A stretch of 64,000 nucleotides of DNA from Burkholderia sp. Its GTDB lineage: Bacteria > Pseudomonadota > Gammaproteobacteria > Burkholderiales > Burkholderiaceae. A program made the position numbers and the translations under genes. The notes under the pieces are model-generated. The model saw nothing but the letters and a program-made list of their open reading frames with translations, made no database searches and was not told the DNA's origin. How positions within the stretch are numbered: position 1 is the first letter of the stretch; the number at the start of each line of letters is the position of its first letter. This document shows, piece after piece, positions 7,050 to 15,402 of the stretch. The DNA lies in the NCBI RefSeq assembly GCF_018375725.1, contig NZ_JAHACR010000001.1:1-64000 (forward strand), written 5' to 3'.

Positions 7050-7556
7050 ATGAACACCTATCAACTGGCTGGTCATCGTGAAACGACTGGATGGATTCCG
7101 AAGGAAAACGACGTCAACGGCGTCAACGCTTTCGGGATGCGTCCGGTCGAAGTCGCTGCACAAGCCGGCGATTTGAAGGAGTTCCGGGAAATCATCTCTC
7201 ATCCCGATTTTGATCCGAGGGGTGCACGTGTTCGGTACTTCGCGAACCTGCTTCGCGATTACCGGCATGAACCCGAGGATGTTGTTGCATACAACCAGTT
7301 GTTTCCACTCGACGTATCGGTGGAGCAAATGGCTGTCGTCAAGGTCGAGGAGTTGAACGGCTTCAAGGCCGGACAGCGGATCTCGGCTCAAGACTTTGAA
7401 GCGAGTCCGCCCCAGTATTACTCAGGGGCGATCATGTCCGTCTGGAGCGATGCTACGGCCTATGTGAAGTGGGACTACAACCTCAACTTCGCAGCGGAAC
7501 GTCATCTCGTCAGAAACGGGCGTGTCGAACTTCATCACCTGCGCCGTATGTCGTAG
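7050..7556 (+). CDS. Hypothetical protein, possible ankyrin-like start
   Basis: The 168-residue soluble protein has a stretch NAFGMRPVEVAAQAGDLKEFREIISHPDFDPRG (about residues 26-58) that resembles a single ankyrin-type helix pair, as in proteins where one such unit packs against another domain. The rest is unrecognised. ATG chosen after AGAGGAGCAGCATC. It lies between the two paralogous membrane-protein genes and has its own upstream hairpin. Confidence 0.65.
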   Translation: MNTYQLAGHRETTGWIPKENDVNGVNAFGMRPVEVAAQAGDLKEFREIISHPDFDPRGARVRYFANLLRDYRHEPEDVVAYNQLFPLDVSVEQMAVVKVEELNGFKAGQRISAQDFEASPPQYYSGAIMSVWSDATAYVKWDYNLNFAAERHLVRNGRVELHHLRRMS

Positions 7557-7590
7557 GTGTGAAGCGGTGTTGAGTAAGGTCTGAACGTTT

Positions 7591-7630
7591 CCCGTGCCGG
7601 GGTATCACTATCCCGGAAGGGGTAGTGATA
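7591..7630 (+). promoter_or_regulatory. CCC/GGGG pseudoknot-type leader, copy 5
   Basis: CCC (7591-7593), CCGGGG (7597-7602), L TATCACTA (7603-7610), TCCC (7611-7614), GGAA (7615-7618), GGGG (7619-7622), L' TAGTGATA (7623-7630). L and L' are perfectly complementary over 8 bases; read as a hairpin it has 12 bp closed by a GNRA tetraloop. Ends 29 bases before ATG 7660. Confidence 0.85.
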
Positions 7631-7659
7631 TTCCATTCATCCATGAAAGGAGTATCACC

Positions 7660-8112
7660 ATGTTTCGTCTTACCCTCATCTCTGCCTCGATGTTCAAGTT
7701 CGCCGCCGCGTTCGATCGTCGTGTCAACGATCTCGTTCGCGGAATCGCTTCGTGGAACGTCATGCTCGTCTTCAGCATCGTGTTCATGCTCGGCGTCTAC
7801 CTGATCCTCGGATCGGGTGCGTATGAAGAGCACGCGAAGTTCATGCTGCTGGAAAACGGCGGCTTCACGGCGCTGCAAGTATATCGGGACCAGGTCATCG
7901 CGCATCGTCTGCCTCTCCAGGCATTCATGCTCGAGTCGATCGCGGGTCACGGCTATGCGGCCGGCTCCACGATGTTGGGCCTCGGCCTCTGGATGACGTT
8001 CGTCGTGGCTCCGCTCGTCGCCAGCATCATCTTCCTCGCCCGTTTCGAGGTTCGGATGACGCAGCGTGCGCGGATCCGGGCACGTCTCAACAAGATTCTC
8101 GCCAACGTGTAA
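7660..8112 (+). CDS. Membrane protein, paralogue of the 6457 gene
   Basis: The 150-residue product has hydrophobic segments near residues 34-53 and 107-128. It shares motifs and order with the 6457-6924 product (AAFDR, GAYEEHAKFMLLENGGFTALQVYRD, GHGYAAG, LARFEVR). Start at ATG 7660 because AAAGGAG precedes it; the longer frame from 7594 reads through leader copy 5. It ends in a basic tail. Two related membrane proteins under matching leaders suggest joint function, perhaps as a pair, which is inference. Confidence 0.75.
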   Translation: MFRLTLISASMFKFAAAFDRRVNDLVRGIASWNVMLVFSIVFMLGVYLILGSGAYEEHAKFMLLENGGFTALQVYRDQVIAHRLPLQAFMLESIAGHGYAAGSTMLGLGLWMTFVVAPLVASIIFLARFEVRMTQRARIRARLNKILANV

Positions 8113-8142
8113 CCGTTTCTGGTTGCTCGCCACGCGCAGAAG

Positions 8143-8166
8143 GAGAAAGCCCCACGGGGCTTTCTC
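8143..8166. terminator. Hairpin terminator
   Basis: GAGAAAGCCCC (8143-8153) and GGGGCTTTCTC (8156-8166) are perfectly complementary and separated by 2 bases; the hairpin carries its own TTTC run. It is 30 bases after the stop of the 7660 gene. Confidence 0.7.
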
Positions 8167-8188
8167 ACCTCAGAAATCGATCACTTGT

Positions 8189-8224
8189 CCACTCACGCGG
8201 GAAACCACTTCCTGCCGGGAGTGG
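8189..8224 (+). promoter_or_regulatory. CCC/GGGG pseudoknot-type leader, copy 6
   Basis: Stem GCGGGAA (8197-8203) / TTCCTGC (8209-8215) with loop L ACCAC (8204-8208), then GGGA (8217-8220) and L' GTGG (8221-8224). The alternative hairpin CCACTTCC / GGGAGTGG has 8 pairs. The outer 5' C arm is reduced to CC. Ends 30 bases before ATG 8255. Confidence 0.65.
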
Positions 8225-8254
8225 AGTGTCTCGCTTTTCTGAAGGGGGAGTACC

Positions 8255-8539
8255 ATGTCGCAGCAGCAGCATCAGCAGGATCTGTCAGGTCTTCCGGCGA
8301 AACCCGCCGAGAACTGGCAGCTTGCCCGGCAAAAGGGCATCCCGGTCGGTCCGATGGATGTGGTGGGGCGGTGTGTTGTGTTCGGCAGTGGTGGTCAAAC
8401 GACTACCATCGTTGCATACGACCCGATGTCTCGCCGTGTCCGGACGAAATCCGGGTCGGTGTACCAGCTTCTTACCCCTCGCATCACGTGCGCAGCGATT
8501 GAGCGCGGGTTGTTGCAGAAAGTCGGTTTCGAGTTGTAA
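8255..8539 (+). CDS. Hypothetical protein (94 aa)
   Basis: A Gln-rich N-terminus (MSQQQHQQDL) is followed by a compact domain containing VGPMDVVGRCVVFGSGGQTTTIVAYDP and a C-terminal helix. ATG is preceded by AAGGGGGAGTACC. No family recognised. It is flanked by leader copy 6 and a terminator, so it is a single-gene transcription unit. Confidence 0.65.
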   Translation: MSQQQHQQDLSGLPAKPAENWQLARQKGIPVGPMDVVGRCVVFGSGGQTTTIVAYDPMSRRVRTKSGSVYQLLTPRITCAAIERGLLQKVGFEL

Positions 8540-8543
8540 AAGG

Positions 8544-8577
8544 ACGCCGTGCTTCCCCTCTGGGACGCGGCGTTTTT
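8544..8577 (+). terminator. Rho-independent terminator
   Basis: ACGCCG / CGGCGT, 6-bp stem with an 18-base loop followed by TTTTT, 5 bases after the stop codon of the 8255 gene. Confidence 0.7.
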
Positions 8578-8672
8578 CATTTCGCAAAAAAAATCTGAAA
8601 AAAGATTGCCGGTTTTTTGATGTCGTTGCCATTTCTCAGTATGGGCAATCGTGCCCGACACTGGAGATGACG

Positions 8673-9119
8673 ATGAACCAATTTCTGCTGCGCCCGCTCA
8701 ATGTCCTCGGCAGGGTTACTGACGAGCAGGTCGACCAACTGCGTGTGATTCCTGGTTTGGCTGTTTCGCGCGTCCTGACCTATATCGTAGCTGTGTGTTT
8801 CGATGGCGATGCCGCGGCACTGCAGTCGTTTCTTGCCGGAACAGCATGGGACCCGGGTTGCATCGGGAAGAGCCGGACGTATCGTCTTCAGACGTTCGTG
8901 GGGCCGGTCTCAGCGCGGCGTGGCGCCATCAACGATAGGCCGCAACTCGACGACGTCCTTATGCGGTTTGCGACTGAAACGAGCCTACCGACGCGAGCCC
9001 ATCTGTATCGCTACCTTGAGGCGTTTCCGCAGTTTCGTCAGGAACTCATCGAGTTCGCGGTCTCGCTTGTTGAAGATCAGTTTCACCCTGAGCCTGTGGA
9101 CCCCGGCCAGGCCGACTGA
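8673..9119 (+). CDS. Hypothetical protein (148 aa)
   Basis: Start placed at ATG 8673, after GGAG by 6 bases; another ATG lies at 8667 and the frame stays open upstream to 8226, but that part overlaps the 8255 gene and its terminator. The product is soluble and acidic at its C-terminus (VEDQFHPEPVDPGQAD). No known family. A GGGCA/TGCCC hairpin lies around 8643-8656 just upstream. Confidence 0.65.
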   Translation: MNQFLLRPLNVLGRVTDEQVDQLRVIPGLAVSRVLTYIVAVCFDGDAAALQSFLAGTAWDPGCIGKSRTYRLQTFVGPVSARRGAINDRPQLDDVLMRFATETSLPTRAHLYRYLEAFPQFRQELIEFAVSLVEDQFHPEPVDPGQAD

Positions 9120-9213
9120 CCGCCTGACGCAAGATGCGAATCTCCTCGAGCATACCGGTCGCCACCGGCGGCGCGGGGATCCAGAGCGCCTGCAAAATTC
9201 GTATGCCCCCCCC

Positions 9214-9260
9214 AAAAAAATTAGCCCCGGTGATCGTCAGATCCCGGGGCTAATTCGTTT
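9214..9260. terminator. Bidirectional terminator between convergent genes
   Basis: TTAGCCCCGG (9221-9230) and CCGGGGCTAA (9244-9253) form a 10-bp stem. An A7 run precedes it (U tract for the minus strand) and TTCGTTT follows, so it can serve both the 8673 plus-strand gene and the minus-strand operon ending at 9506. The remaining 9261-9505 holds no gene I can support. Confidence 0.85.
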
Positions 9261-9505
9261 ACCGCCACTACGCTACTTCTTCGGCTGTCTGGCGATGCAG
9301 CTCGGTTACCACTGCACCAGATACTCGCCAGCCTTCAAACTCACTCTCCATCAGCCGGTGAACGACGCGATCGAGGACCACGCGTGTGACCTCTCCCTTG
9401 TCGTCCATGAACTGCCCGAGAATGCCGGCGATGATCGGGCTGGACTGCCCCGAACGCCGGATTACCACCGAATCCGATCCGACCGAGACGGTAGGCAAGA
9501 CCGGC

Positions 9506-12500
9506 TTAAGCCGCGATACGCTGGACATGCGATGTCTCCTTTTCGAGATGCTTGCGAAGGTCGTGGCTGTGAACCCCAATCAGCTCCGACAACTCACGGC
9601 AGAAGCGCCGGAAAATGACGTCCAGATGCAGGAACTCCTCGTCGGAGGTCGTCGGCGTGCCCCAATCGAAACCGGCGTTGAAGCTGTCGGCCTTGAACGA
9701 GACTACCTGCTGCATGTAGGTGTCGATCGAGTGTTCCGTAATGACATGATGCGCCTGCACGTCCCACTCGTTTTCCCCGCGCAACGCACGCGCGATCGCC
9801 TGGCTTTCCTTGCGGGCAGACCAACTCTTGTCTGCCAGCAGGACATCGCTGCACTGGGGAATATTGGTGCCTTCCCCGATGCTGCCGTACGTCACCAGCG
9901 CGACCGGAACATCTCCTTGACGGTACTTCGATTCGAACTCGGCGTTTCGACGTTTAATCGTCTTGCCGCCGTGGACCACGACCGAATCGATATCCCGTTT
10001 GGCGAGGTGCCGGGCAACCAGCTCCGCATTACCGGGGTACCCGGTGAACATCAATGGGCGCCGGCCGGCTTTAACCAACTCCTCGAGCTTGTCGATACAG
10101 AACCGTTGCTTCCGCGTCAGCTCAGCATAGACCTTGGCCGCCTTCGGATGCTGCGGGAAGTTGTTCGCGATCTCCACGGCCTTGATGCGCGCGAGGATGG
10201 CCACGAGGTTGTTCCGCTTGCCTTCATCCAGTCCTGCCATGTACCAGCTCGAGAAGTCCTCCGACACAACCAGGTAGTGCAGCAAGTGGCTCATGTCGAA
10301 CTCGATCAGGTGCTGGATATGCGTCGGCTCGGGAATCGTGACGCACGAAGCTACGTCCGGTTCCTTGGGTACGCGGCGCTTGACCCACGGAGCGAGCATC
10401 TGGCGATACTCCGCCAGATTGGCGATCCGGGGCACTTCACGCTTGGCACCCTTCAACTCGTCTTCGAATTCTCTGGTTACCCAGACGAAGTCGCAGAACG
10501 TGTTCAGAACGCGATCGATTCCACGTTCGGCCAGCGCCATTGAATGACGCAGACCGGGGTCGAGATAGTAGCGGCGATACCCGTAAGGCTGGGCTGCCGT
10601 ACCATCCCCTCCGGCGAATGCCAGAAGCCCGTGACAGTCCCGCGGGTAATTGCCGGCGGGCGTTCCCGTGAGCGGGAATCGTCGCTTGGCCGATACCTGC
10701 CAGACTGCGTTCGACTGCTCCGTGTCGATATTCCCGAGGAAATGAGCCTCATCGGGAATGATCGTGCCGACCCGGCGCCGCAGCTTCTTTGCGTACGTGA
10801 TGCGAGGATGCGCGCTCGTAAGTGGCCCCTTGAGACGATCGACCGAGATGATGTTCACCGGGCGCAGCGACTGCAGCTGCTCCGGCGACTCGATCACCTG
10901 CCAGACGGCGGGATCGAGCTTGATCTTGCCGATCTCGATCAACATCTCGTCGACGAGAGCCGACTTCAGCACGATCAGCGCACGCTTGCCGCCAAGGAGC
11001 AGGGCGATAGCGAGTGCTGCACGCGCCTTGCCGAGCGCCATCGACCACGCCACAACACCGGCACGCTTAATCGCGAGCTCGACCAGGTCATCGATCTGGT
11101 AGCCGCGGTTCAGCCACGTGTCGATGCCGAGTTCCTGTATCTGGCGGCGCCAAGTTGCGGCAAGGCCGGGGAACTGCATAGCGAGACCGGAATAGACCTC
11201 TTTCCACTCGCTCTGGGCTTCCGGCTGCTTCAGTTCGAATCGCGCGAGGATGTCTTCGTACGGCAGGTTGAAGGACTTCCCGTTGTGCTCGAACTGATAG
11301 CGGCCGTGCTCGACCTCGGTGAAGGTGACTTCAGTCCCGGCCTTGATGACCGGAGATCCCCAGCGCGTCGGATCGATCAGATGATCCTTCTTCGCTGTAC
11401 CTTCCGTGGCCGACCCCTTTCCGCTTCCCGCCCCAGGCATCAGGACGGTGTGACGGAACGGCGCCTTCTGGCGGGCGGTAACCCGGATCTGGCGCCGCAG
11501 GTAGCTCATCAGGCCGGCATCGACATGCGGTGTTCCGCCGGCGCGGCCGATATCCGAAATGAAGGCCCAGAAGCTGGCCATCGGATCGGGCTGTGCCAGG
11601 TGGATCTGCAGATCGAGTACGCCTTGTCCCACGTACGAGACACCCTTTGGATAGCGGTGCTCGGCGTGGGGGCGGTGCGCCCCGATCCTGTCCTGGTAGA
11701 TCGCGTTCAGAACCATTGCTTCCGTCAGGCCGCACTGGAACTTGAGGCGGATCCACCGTCCGTCGTGGCACACTCGGACCGTTGAGTCACCCGTGACCGG
11801 CCGGGTGATGGCAGGCTGGGATACCTCGGCAGACAGGTGAGCGAGCGTCGGCTGGCGCCGCGCTGCGATCGTCAGGTTCGGCGTCGCAACCGGTTCCTCC
11901 AGCTTGTACACGCGCTGACGGTTCGGAGCATCGGTGCGCACTGAGACATCGAACACGGCAACACTGACCCTCACCGTCGCATTTTCCTCCCGGAAAACGT
12001 CGAGCGGCATGTCGTACAACGCGACGAGACGCTTGAACGGATGCGATTCCTTCCCGCATGCGGTCATGAACACCTCGTCGGCCAGGGTCGTCGGTAGAAT
12101 GGCGACCACCCACTTCGCTGCATCCAGCGCCTGATACAGAGCATACGCATCGCTGCGTGTGCTCGTGTTCGGCCCGAACCGCCCGTACGACGTGCATTCG
12201 TACGGGGAGAGCAGGGCGCTCTGCAGGTTGATGGAAAACGGTGGGTTGGCAAGACAGAAGTCGAAATGCCGAGGCCGCACATCCTCCATGCCGGCATGGA
12301 TGAACTCGTAGGTAAAGCCCGCGTTCATCGCAGCCTGACTGAGCGAGGCGATACACCCCTCGTCGACGTCCACCCCGTACAGAGAGTGGATATCGGGAGT
12401 TGCCCAGTGCAGAAGCCGGCCACTGCCCACGCTGTTGTCCAGCACGCTGATTTTGTCGATACCTGACGCCCGCACCTGCTCGCGGGCGGCGATACGCTCC

Positions 12501-12664
12501 ATCAGCGGCTGTACGAGACGCCAGCAAAAATGCGACAACGACAGCGTCGTGAAGAACTGACTCTGGTGAGCCTGTCGTGCTTCATGCAAGCCCGCGAGGG
12601 AGCCCGCCTTGGCCGTTGTCGAACCCTTCGACTGAATCTCCAGCAGACCGTCAGCCCAGCTCAT
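9506..12664 (-). CDS. DNA methyltransferase-helicase fusion protein
   Basis: The 1052-residue protein has an N-terminal Rossmann methyltransferase: SAM-binding VLDNSVGSGRLL (residues 74-85), acidic GVDVDEG (97-103) and the catalytic NPPF at 140-143, typical of N6-adenine methylases. The second half is an SF2 helicase: a motif I-like MALGKARAALA, a DEAH box (IIPDEAHFLGN, around residue 640) and a C-terminal RecA-like lobe with GEGTN and ESQAIARALR. The motif I lysine is followed by Ala rather than Thr/Ser, so ATP binding may be weakened. Its start overlaps the stop of the upstream DUF4942 gene by 4 bases (translational coupling). Likely role: modification/remodelling of plasmid or invading DNA; exact role unknown. 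Confidence 0.85.
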   Translation of the reverse strand: MSWADGLLEIQSKGSTTAKAGSLAGLHEARQAHQSQFFTTLSLSHFCWRLVQPLMERIAAREQVRASGIDKISVLDNSVGSGRLLHWATPDIHSLYGVDVDEGCIASLSQAAMNAGFTYEFIHAGMEDVRPRHFDFCLANPPFSINLQSALLSPYECTSYGRFGPNTSTRSDAYALYQALDAAKWVVAILPTTLADEVFMTACGKESHPFKRLVALYDMPLDVFREENATVRVSVAVFDVSVRTDAPNRQRVYKLEEPVATPNLTIAARRQPTLAHLSAEVSQPAITRPVTGDSTVRVCHDGRWIRLKFQCGLTEAMVLNAIYQDRIGAHRPHAEHRYPKGVSYVGQGVLDLQIHLAQPDPMASFWAFISDIGRAGGTPHVDAGLMSYLRRQIRVTARQKAPFRHTVLMPGAGSGKGSATEGTAKKDHLIDPTRWGSPVIKAGTEVTFTEVEHGRYQFEHNGKSFNLPYEDILARFELKQPEAQSEWKEVYSGLAMQFPGLAATWRRQIQELGIDTWLNRGYQIDDLVELAIKRAGVVAWSMALGKARAALAIALLLGGKRALIVLKSALVDEMLIEIGKIKLDPAVWQVIESPEQLQSLRPVNIISVDRLKGPLTSAHPRITYAKKLRRRVGTIIPDEAHFLGNIDTEQSNAVWQVSAKRRFPLTGTPAGNYPRDCHGLLAFAGGDGTAAQPYGYRRYYLDPGLRHSMALAERGIDRVLNTFCDFVWVTREFEDELKGAKREVPRIANLAEYRQMLAPWVKRRVPKEPDVASCVTIPEPTHIQHLIEFDMSHLLHYLVVSEDFSSWYMAGLDEGKRNNLVAILARIKAVEIANNFPQHPKAAKVYAELTRKQRFCIDKLEELVKAGRRPLMFTGYPGNAELVARHLAKRDIDSVVVHGGKTIKRRNAEFESKYRQGDVPVALVTYGSIGEGTNIPQCSDVLLADKSWSARKESQAIARALRGENEWDVQAHHVITEHSIDTYMQQVVSFKADSFNAGFDWGTPTTSDEEFLHLDVIFRRFCRELSELIGVHSHDLRKHLEKETSHVQRIAA

Positions 12665-13485
12665 GCCGCCTCCGCGAGTTCGGTGAAACCATACTCGCCG
12701 AGGAACAGTTGCAGCTTCTCGGAGACCTTCGCGTCGAACACGAACTCGAACCGGGAATGGAAGGTCGTGACCTTGATCTGACCATCTTCCGGGTTTCCGA
12801 ATGTGTACGACTCACGTGACTCGACGTAGCCTTGACCGAGCTGGAATTCGCGTACCAGACGGTCGAGGCTGAATTGCAGCGTCAGCATTTCGGCCCATGA
12901 TGCAAACGACTTCAGTGCCCGAACTGTGCGGCCAATGGTTTCCTGGCAGCCGTACTGTAGTCGGTAGCGTTTGTCCCATTTCGAGTTCGTTGCATATACG
13001 CCCAAATCGAGCACGATGCAGCCCTTGCGCCGGGCAATACCCGCTTCCGGTTTGATGCGAAACAGCTTCACGAGCTCTGATCCTGCCTGCCTGAAGGCCG
13101 TCTCGACGCCTTGGTTGCCACCGAATCGCGACTCCAGGCACGTCCAGAACGTGAGGGCATTGAACTTTCGGAAATCGTTGCCATCGCAACCTGCAGACAC
13201 GGCGATTTCCTTGTCCTCGATCCTGATCGGCGCCGCCGCACTGGGAGAAAACTCCCGCACGGCCACCTCAACCAGATGCCTCATCAGCCCCTGAGCCACG
13301 CGCTTGAGATGATCCTCTTGCTTGTAGTCCGGATAGTCACGCAGGCTGACCATGTAGCTTTCGCAGCCGAAGAGTTCCTGTTCCGCTTCTCTCAAGCGGG
13401 CATTTTCTGCGGCATACGCCGTGATTGCCTTGCACACGTCATCCCAGTATTTCTGGGTTGCGGCAACGAGGTCACGAATTTCCAT
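12661..13485 (-). CDS. DUF4942 domain protein 1
   Basis: The 274-residue product matches the DUF4942 pattern, including the C-terminal signature GNPEDGQIKVTTFHSRFEFVFD...LFLGEYGF. Start set at ATG 13485 because GGAG lies 7 bases upstream; upstream in-frame ATGs at 13497 and 13527 would run into the leader. It is the middle gene of a three-gene minus-strand operon, overlaps the methyltransferase-helicase start, and is a paralogue of the 13599-14423 protein. DUF4942 proteins are often encoded beside methyltransferases or helicases on plasmids and phages; the molecular role is not known to me. Confidence 0.8.
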   Translation of the reverse strand: MEIRDLVAATQKYWDDVCKAITAYAAENARLREAEQELFGCESYMVSLRDYPDYKQEDHLKRVAQGLMRHLVEVAVREFSPSAAAPIRIEDKEIAVSAGCDGNDFRKFNALTFWTCLESRFGGNQGVETAFRQAGSELVKLFRIKPEAGIARRKGCIVLDLGVYATNSKWDKRYRLQYGCQETIGRTVRALKSFASWAEMLTLQFSLDRLVREFQLGQGYVESRESYTFGNPEDGQIKVTTFHSRFEFVFDAKVSEKLQLFLGEYGFTELAEAA

Positions 13486-13511
13486 GTCTTTCTCCATCAG
13501 CAAAGTGGAAA

Positions 13512-13549
13512 AACACATGGCCCCCAAGGGCGCATGTGTTCCCCCGGGG
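13512..13549 (-). promoter_or_regulatory. CCC/GGGG pseudoknot-type leader, copy 7
   Basis: Read on the minus strand from 13549: CCCC, GGGGG, L AACACATGCG, CCC, TTGG, GGG, then L' CATGTGTT ending at 13512. L and L' share a perfect 8-bp complement (AACACATG / CATGTGTT). It ends 26 bases before the start of DUF4942 protein 1. Confidence 0.8.
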
Positions 13550-13598
13550 TTATGGTGCTAGGCACCTCAGAGTGTCCGGCGGGAAAGCCCGCCCAGAC

Positions 13599-14423
13599 TC
13601 AGGCTGCCATCTCTGGCAGCGTAAAGAAAAACTCACTCAAGAAAAGGGTGAGCGGTTCAGCAACAGCAGGCTCGAACGTCCACTCAAACGACGTGTGGTA
13701 CGTGACAAGCTTGATGCGATCGTCTTGCGCGTTTCCCATCAGGAACGATTCGCGGGAAACGACATCGGCAGGGTATGAAAACCGCGTCGCGATTGGCGCA
13801 AGCGCCTCGGCCAACGCCGGTTTGCCAGCCCAAGCCGCGAAGCTGATCAATGCCGGGATCAGGTCGCGCCGCATGGTTTCGCAGTGAGACGATCCCAGCC
13901 GGATGCGAGAGCTGAATTTCTCGACGTATGCGCTTTGCGTCAGGACAAGTCGCCCGTTCTTCATCGTCATCGGCTCGTCGGCCGATATCCGAAAAGTCCT
14001 GGCGATTGCCTTGGCGCGCTTGCGGTACGCGAGCAAATGGCCAATCCCGTCTCCGTAGTGCGTTTCCAGTTCGGCCCAAAGACGTGTCGGACTGAATGTT
14101 TTCGGATGGCAGGGGTGACCGACTTGGTAGTTCTTCTCCCTTTCCTCGATGTCCACTGGCGTGAAAGCATTGGGAGAGAAGGTCGATACGGCGAACTTGA
14201 AAAGGTCATTGATCAGGGAACTCGCGCATTCTTCGACAGCACCTTGCGCAAGCTCTGCAGCGACTTCATCCAGCGGACGAAGCGGCTTTTCCGGGGTGGA
14301 ATCGGTATTGGCACTACGGTATTGCCGGCCAAGCTCAATCCGTTCGCGGGCATGTCTGAGCGCGAGTGCCTTGTAGGCGGCCCAGTACTGCTCCATCCGA
14401 GCAATGAACTGCGGGGGATTCAT
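13599..14423 (-). CDS. DUF4942 domain protein 2
   Basis: The 274-residue paralogue of the downstream DUF4942 protein has the same signature near its C-terminus (GNAQDDRIKLVTYHTSFEWTFEPAVAEPLTLFLSEFFF). Start at ATG 14423 (MNPPQFIARMEQYW) since GGAG is 6 bases upstream; a TTG at 14435 is the only in-frame alternative. First gene of the minus-strand operon. Each of the two DUF4942 genes has its own structured leader. Confidence 0.8.
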   Translation of the reverse strand: MNPPQFIARMEQYWAAYKALALRHARERIELGRQYRSANTDSTPEKPLRPLDEVAAELAQGAVEECASSLINDLFKFAVSTFSPNAFTPVDIEEREKNYQVGHPCHPKTFSPTRLWAELETHYGDGIGHLLAYRKRAKAIARTFRISADEPMTMKNGRLVLTQSAYVEKFSSRIRLGSSHCETMRRDLIPALISFAAWAGKPALAEALAPIATRFSYPADVVSRESFLMGNAQDDRIKLVTYHTSFEWTFEPAVAEPLTLFLSEFFFTLPEMAA

Positions 14424-14446
14424 GGGTGTCTCCAAAGAAATTTGGA

Positions 14447-14489
14447 GGCATCCTGCGCGCCTGTGGGGGCGGACAGGATGCCCCCAGGG
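14447..14489 (-). promoter_or_regulatory. CCC/GGGG pseudoknot-type leader, copy 8
   Basis: On the minus strand from 14489: CCC, stem TGGGGGC (14486-14480), L ATCCTGTCC, stem GCCCCCA (14470-14464), then a segment containing L' CAGGAT that ends with GCC at 14447. The 7-bp stem is perfect and L/L' share 6-8 bp (GCATCCTG / CAGGATGC). Ends 23 bases before ATG 14423. The outer CCC arm is weak in this copy. Confidence 0.7.
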
Positions 14490-14718
14490 ACGGCGATATG
14501 GCAGTTGAACTGCCGGGAAAATGACAGGCTAGGTACGGTCCAGCTACCGGATCAGAGATCGGAGCCAAGTATAGCAGGGAATTCCTGACGGGAAATTCGG
14601 TGATGAAAATTCGCAATATTTGCCAGTTTCAGCGCTGAAAGATGGCAGGGATGGGCTCTGTTTCCCGATAGTTCGCGAGAGCGGCCGTCAGGATAATCCG
14701 TGGGTGCTCAATGTGCCC

Positions 14719-15393
14719 ATGCGGGCAGCACTCACCTCATTCGATATCGACATGGACTTCGACGACGAAATCACGCTCCCCGATCCGATTCGCTGGAAGG
14801 TACTTGGCCGCACGATTCCCACGAATCTGCCCCTGACGGCATTCCTGGTGATCGCCGTGCTCGTGGTGTCGTGGATGACGTATTTCGGCGTGCGTGCCAA
14901 TGTCACACTCCCCACTGGCAGAGTTCCGTCGGCCGCAGCTTCCGGGCTGAAGGCAACGGCGCAGCCGCAACCATCGTCGGGGATTCCGAAGATCGGTAGC
15001 AACTCGTCGCTCCCGCCACAAGGTAGCGCTCAACTGCGGCGCCAATTCTATTTCGCCTACCTCGCAGCCTGCCAGGCAAATGCCAAGGCGGGTAGGGCGC
15101 TGTTCGACAGTGACATAAACAGCCAACTGGCTAGCCAGAAGCTGAATACGGTCTTCAACATGGGAATCTCGTATTCGCGCATCGACGACACGGCGTTCAG
15201 TCTCACGCTGACCGGCAATATTCCGCCAGACGTCCTCTCGTCGGCAGAGTACGCGGAGATTTCGCAGTACGGCCAGCATGTAACGCCAAATTTGTGTGCC
15301 GACGTGAACAGTCAGATTCATGACCTGGCGGAGCAGCAGGGTGCCGGAACGCCCTCAGAGCGCGCTGCGCCGGCGCCGAACTCACGATCGTAG
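14719..15393 (+). CDS. Hypothetical single-pass membrane protein
   Basis: The product (224 residues from ATG 14719) has an acidic N-terminus, one membrane segment (LPLTAFLVIAVLVVSWMTYFG) and an exported domain with two cysteines. The start is uncertain: no clear Shine-Dalgarno precedes 14719, another ATG is at 14752, and the frame is open to a TTG at 14620. First gene of a tightly spaced plus-strand run to 19.3 kb. The 230 bases before it hold only leader copy 8 of the opposite strand. Family not recognised. Confidence 0.65.
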   Translation: MRAALTSFDIDMDFDDEITLPDPIRWKVLGRTIPTNLPLTAFLVIAVLVVSWMTYFGVRANVTLPTGRVPSAAASGLKATAQPQPSSGIPKIGSNSSLPPQGSAQLRRQFYFAYLAACQANAKAGRALFDSDINSQLASQKLNTVFNMGISYSRIDDTAFSLTLTGNIPPDVLSSAEYAEISQYGQHVTPNLCADVNSQIHDLAEQQGAGTPSERAAPAPNSRS

Positions 15394-15402
15394 GGAGCCA
15401 AG

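Noticed and set aside
8226..8672. N-terminal extension of the 8673 gene to 8226
   Set aside because: It would overlap the 8255 gene, its stop and its terminator; ATG 8673 has GGAG upstream.
9386..11785. Long plus-strand frames of 385 and 413 codons (9386-10543 and 10544-11785)
   Set aside because: They lie antisense to the 1052-residue methyltransferase-helicase, have no ribosome-binding sites, and their translations are Arg/Leu/Asp-rich shadows typical of GC-rich coding DNA.
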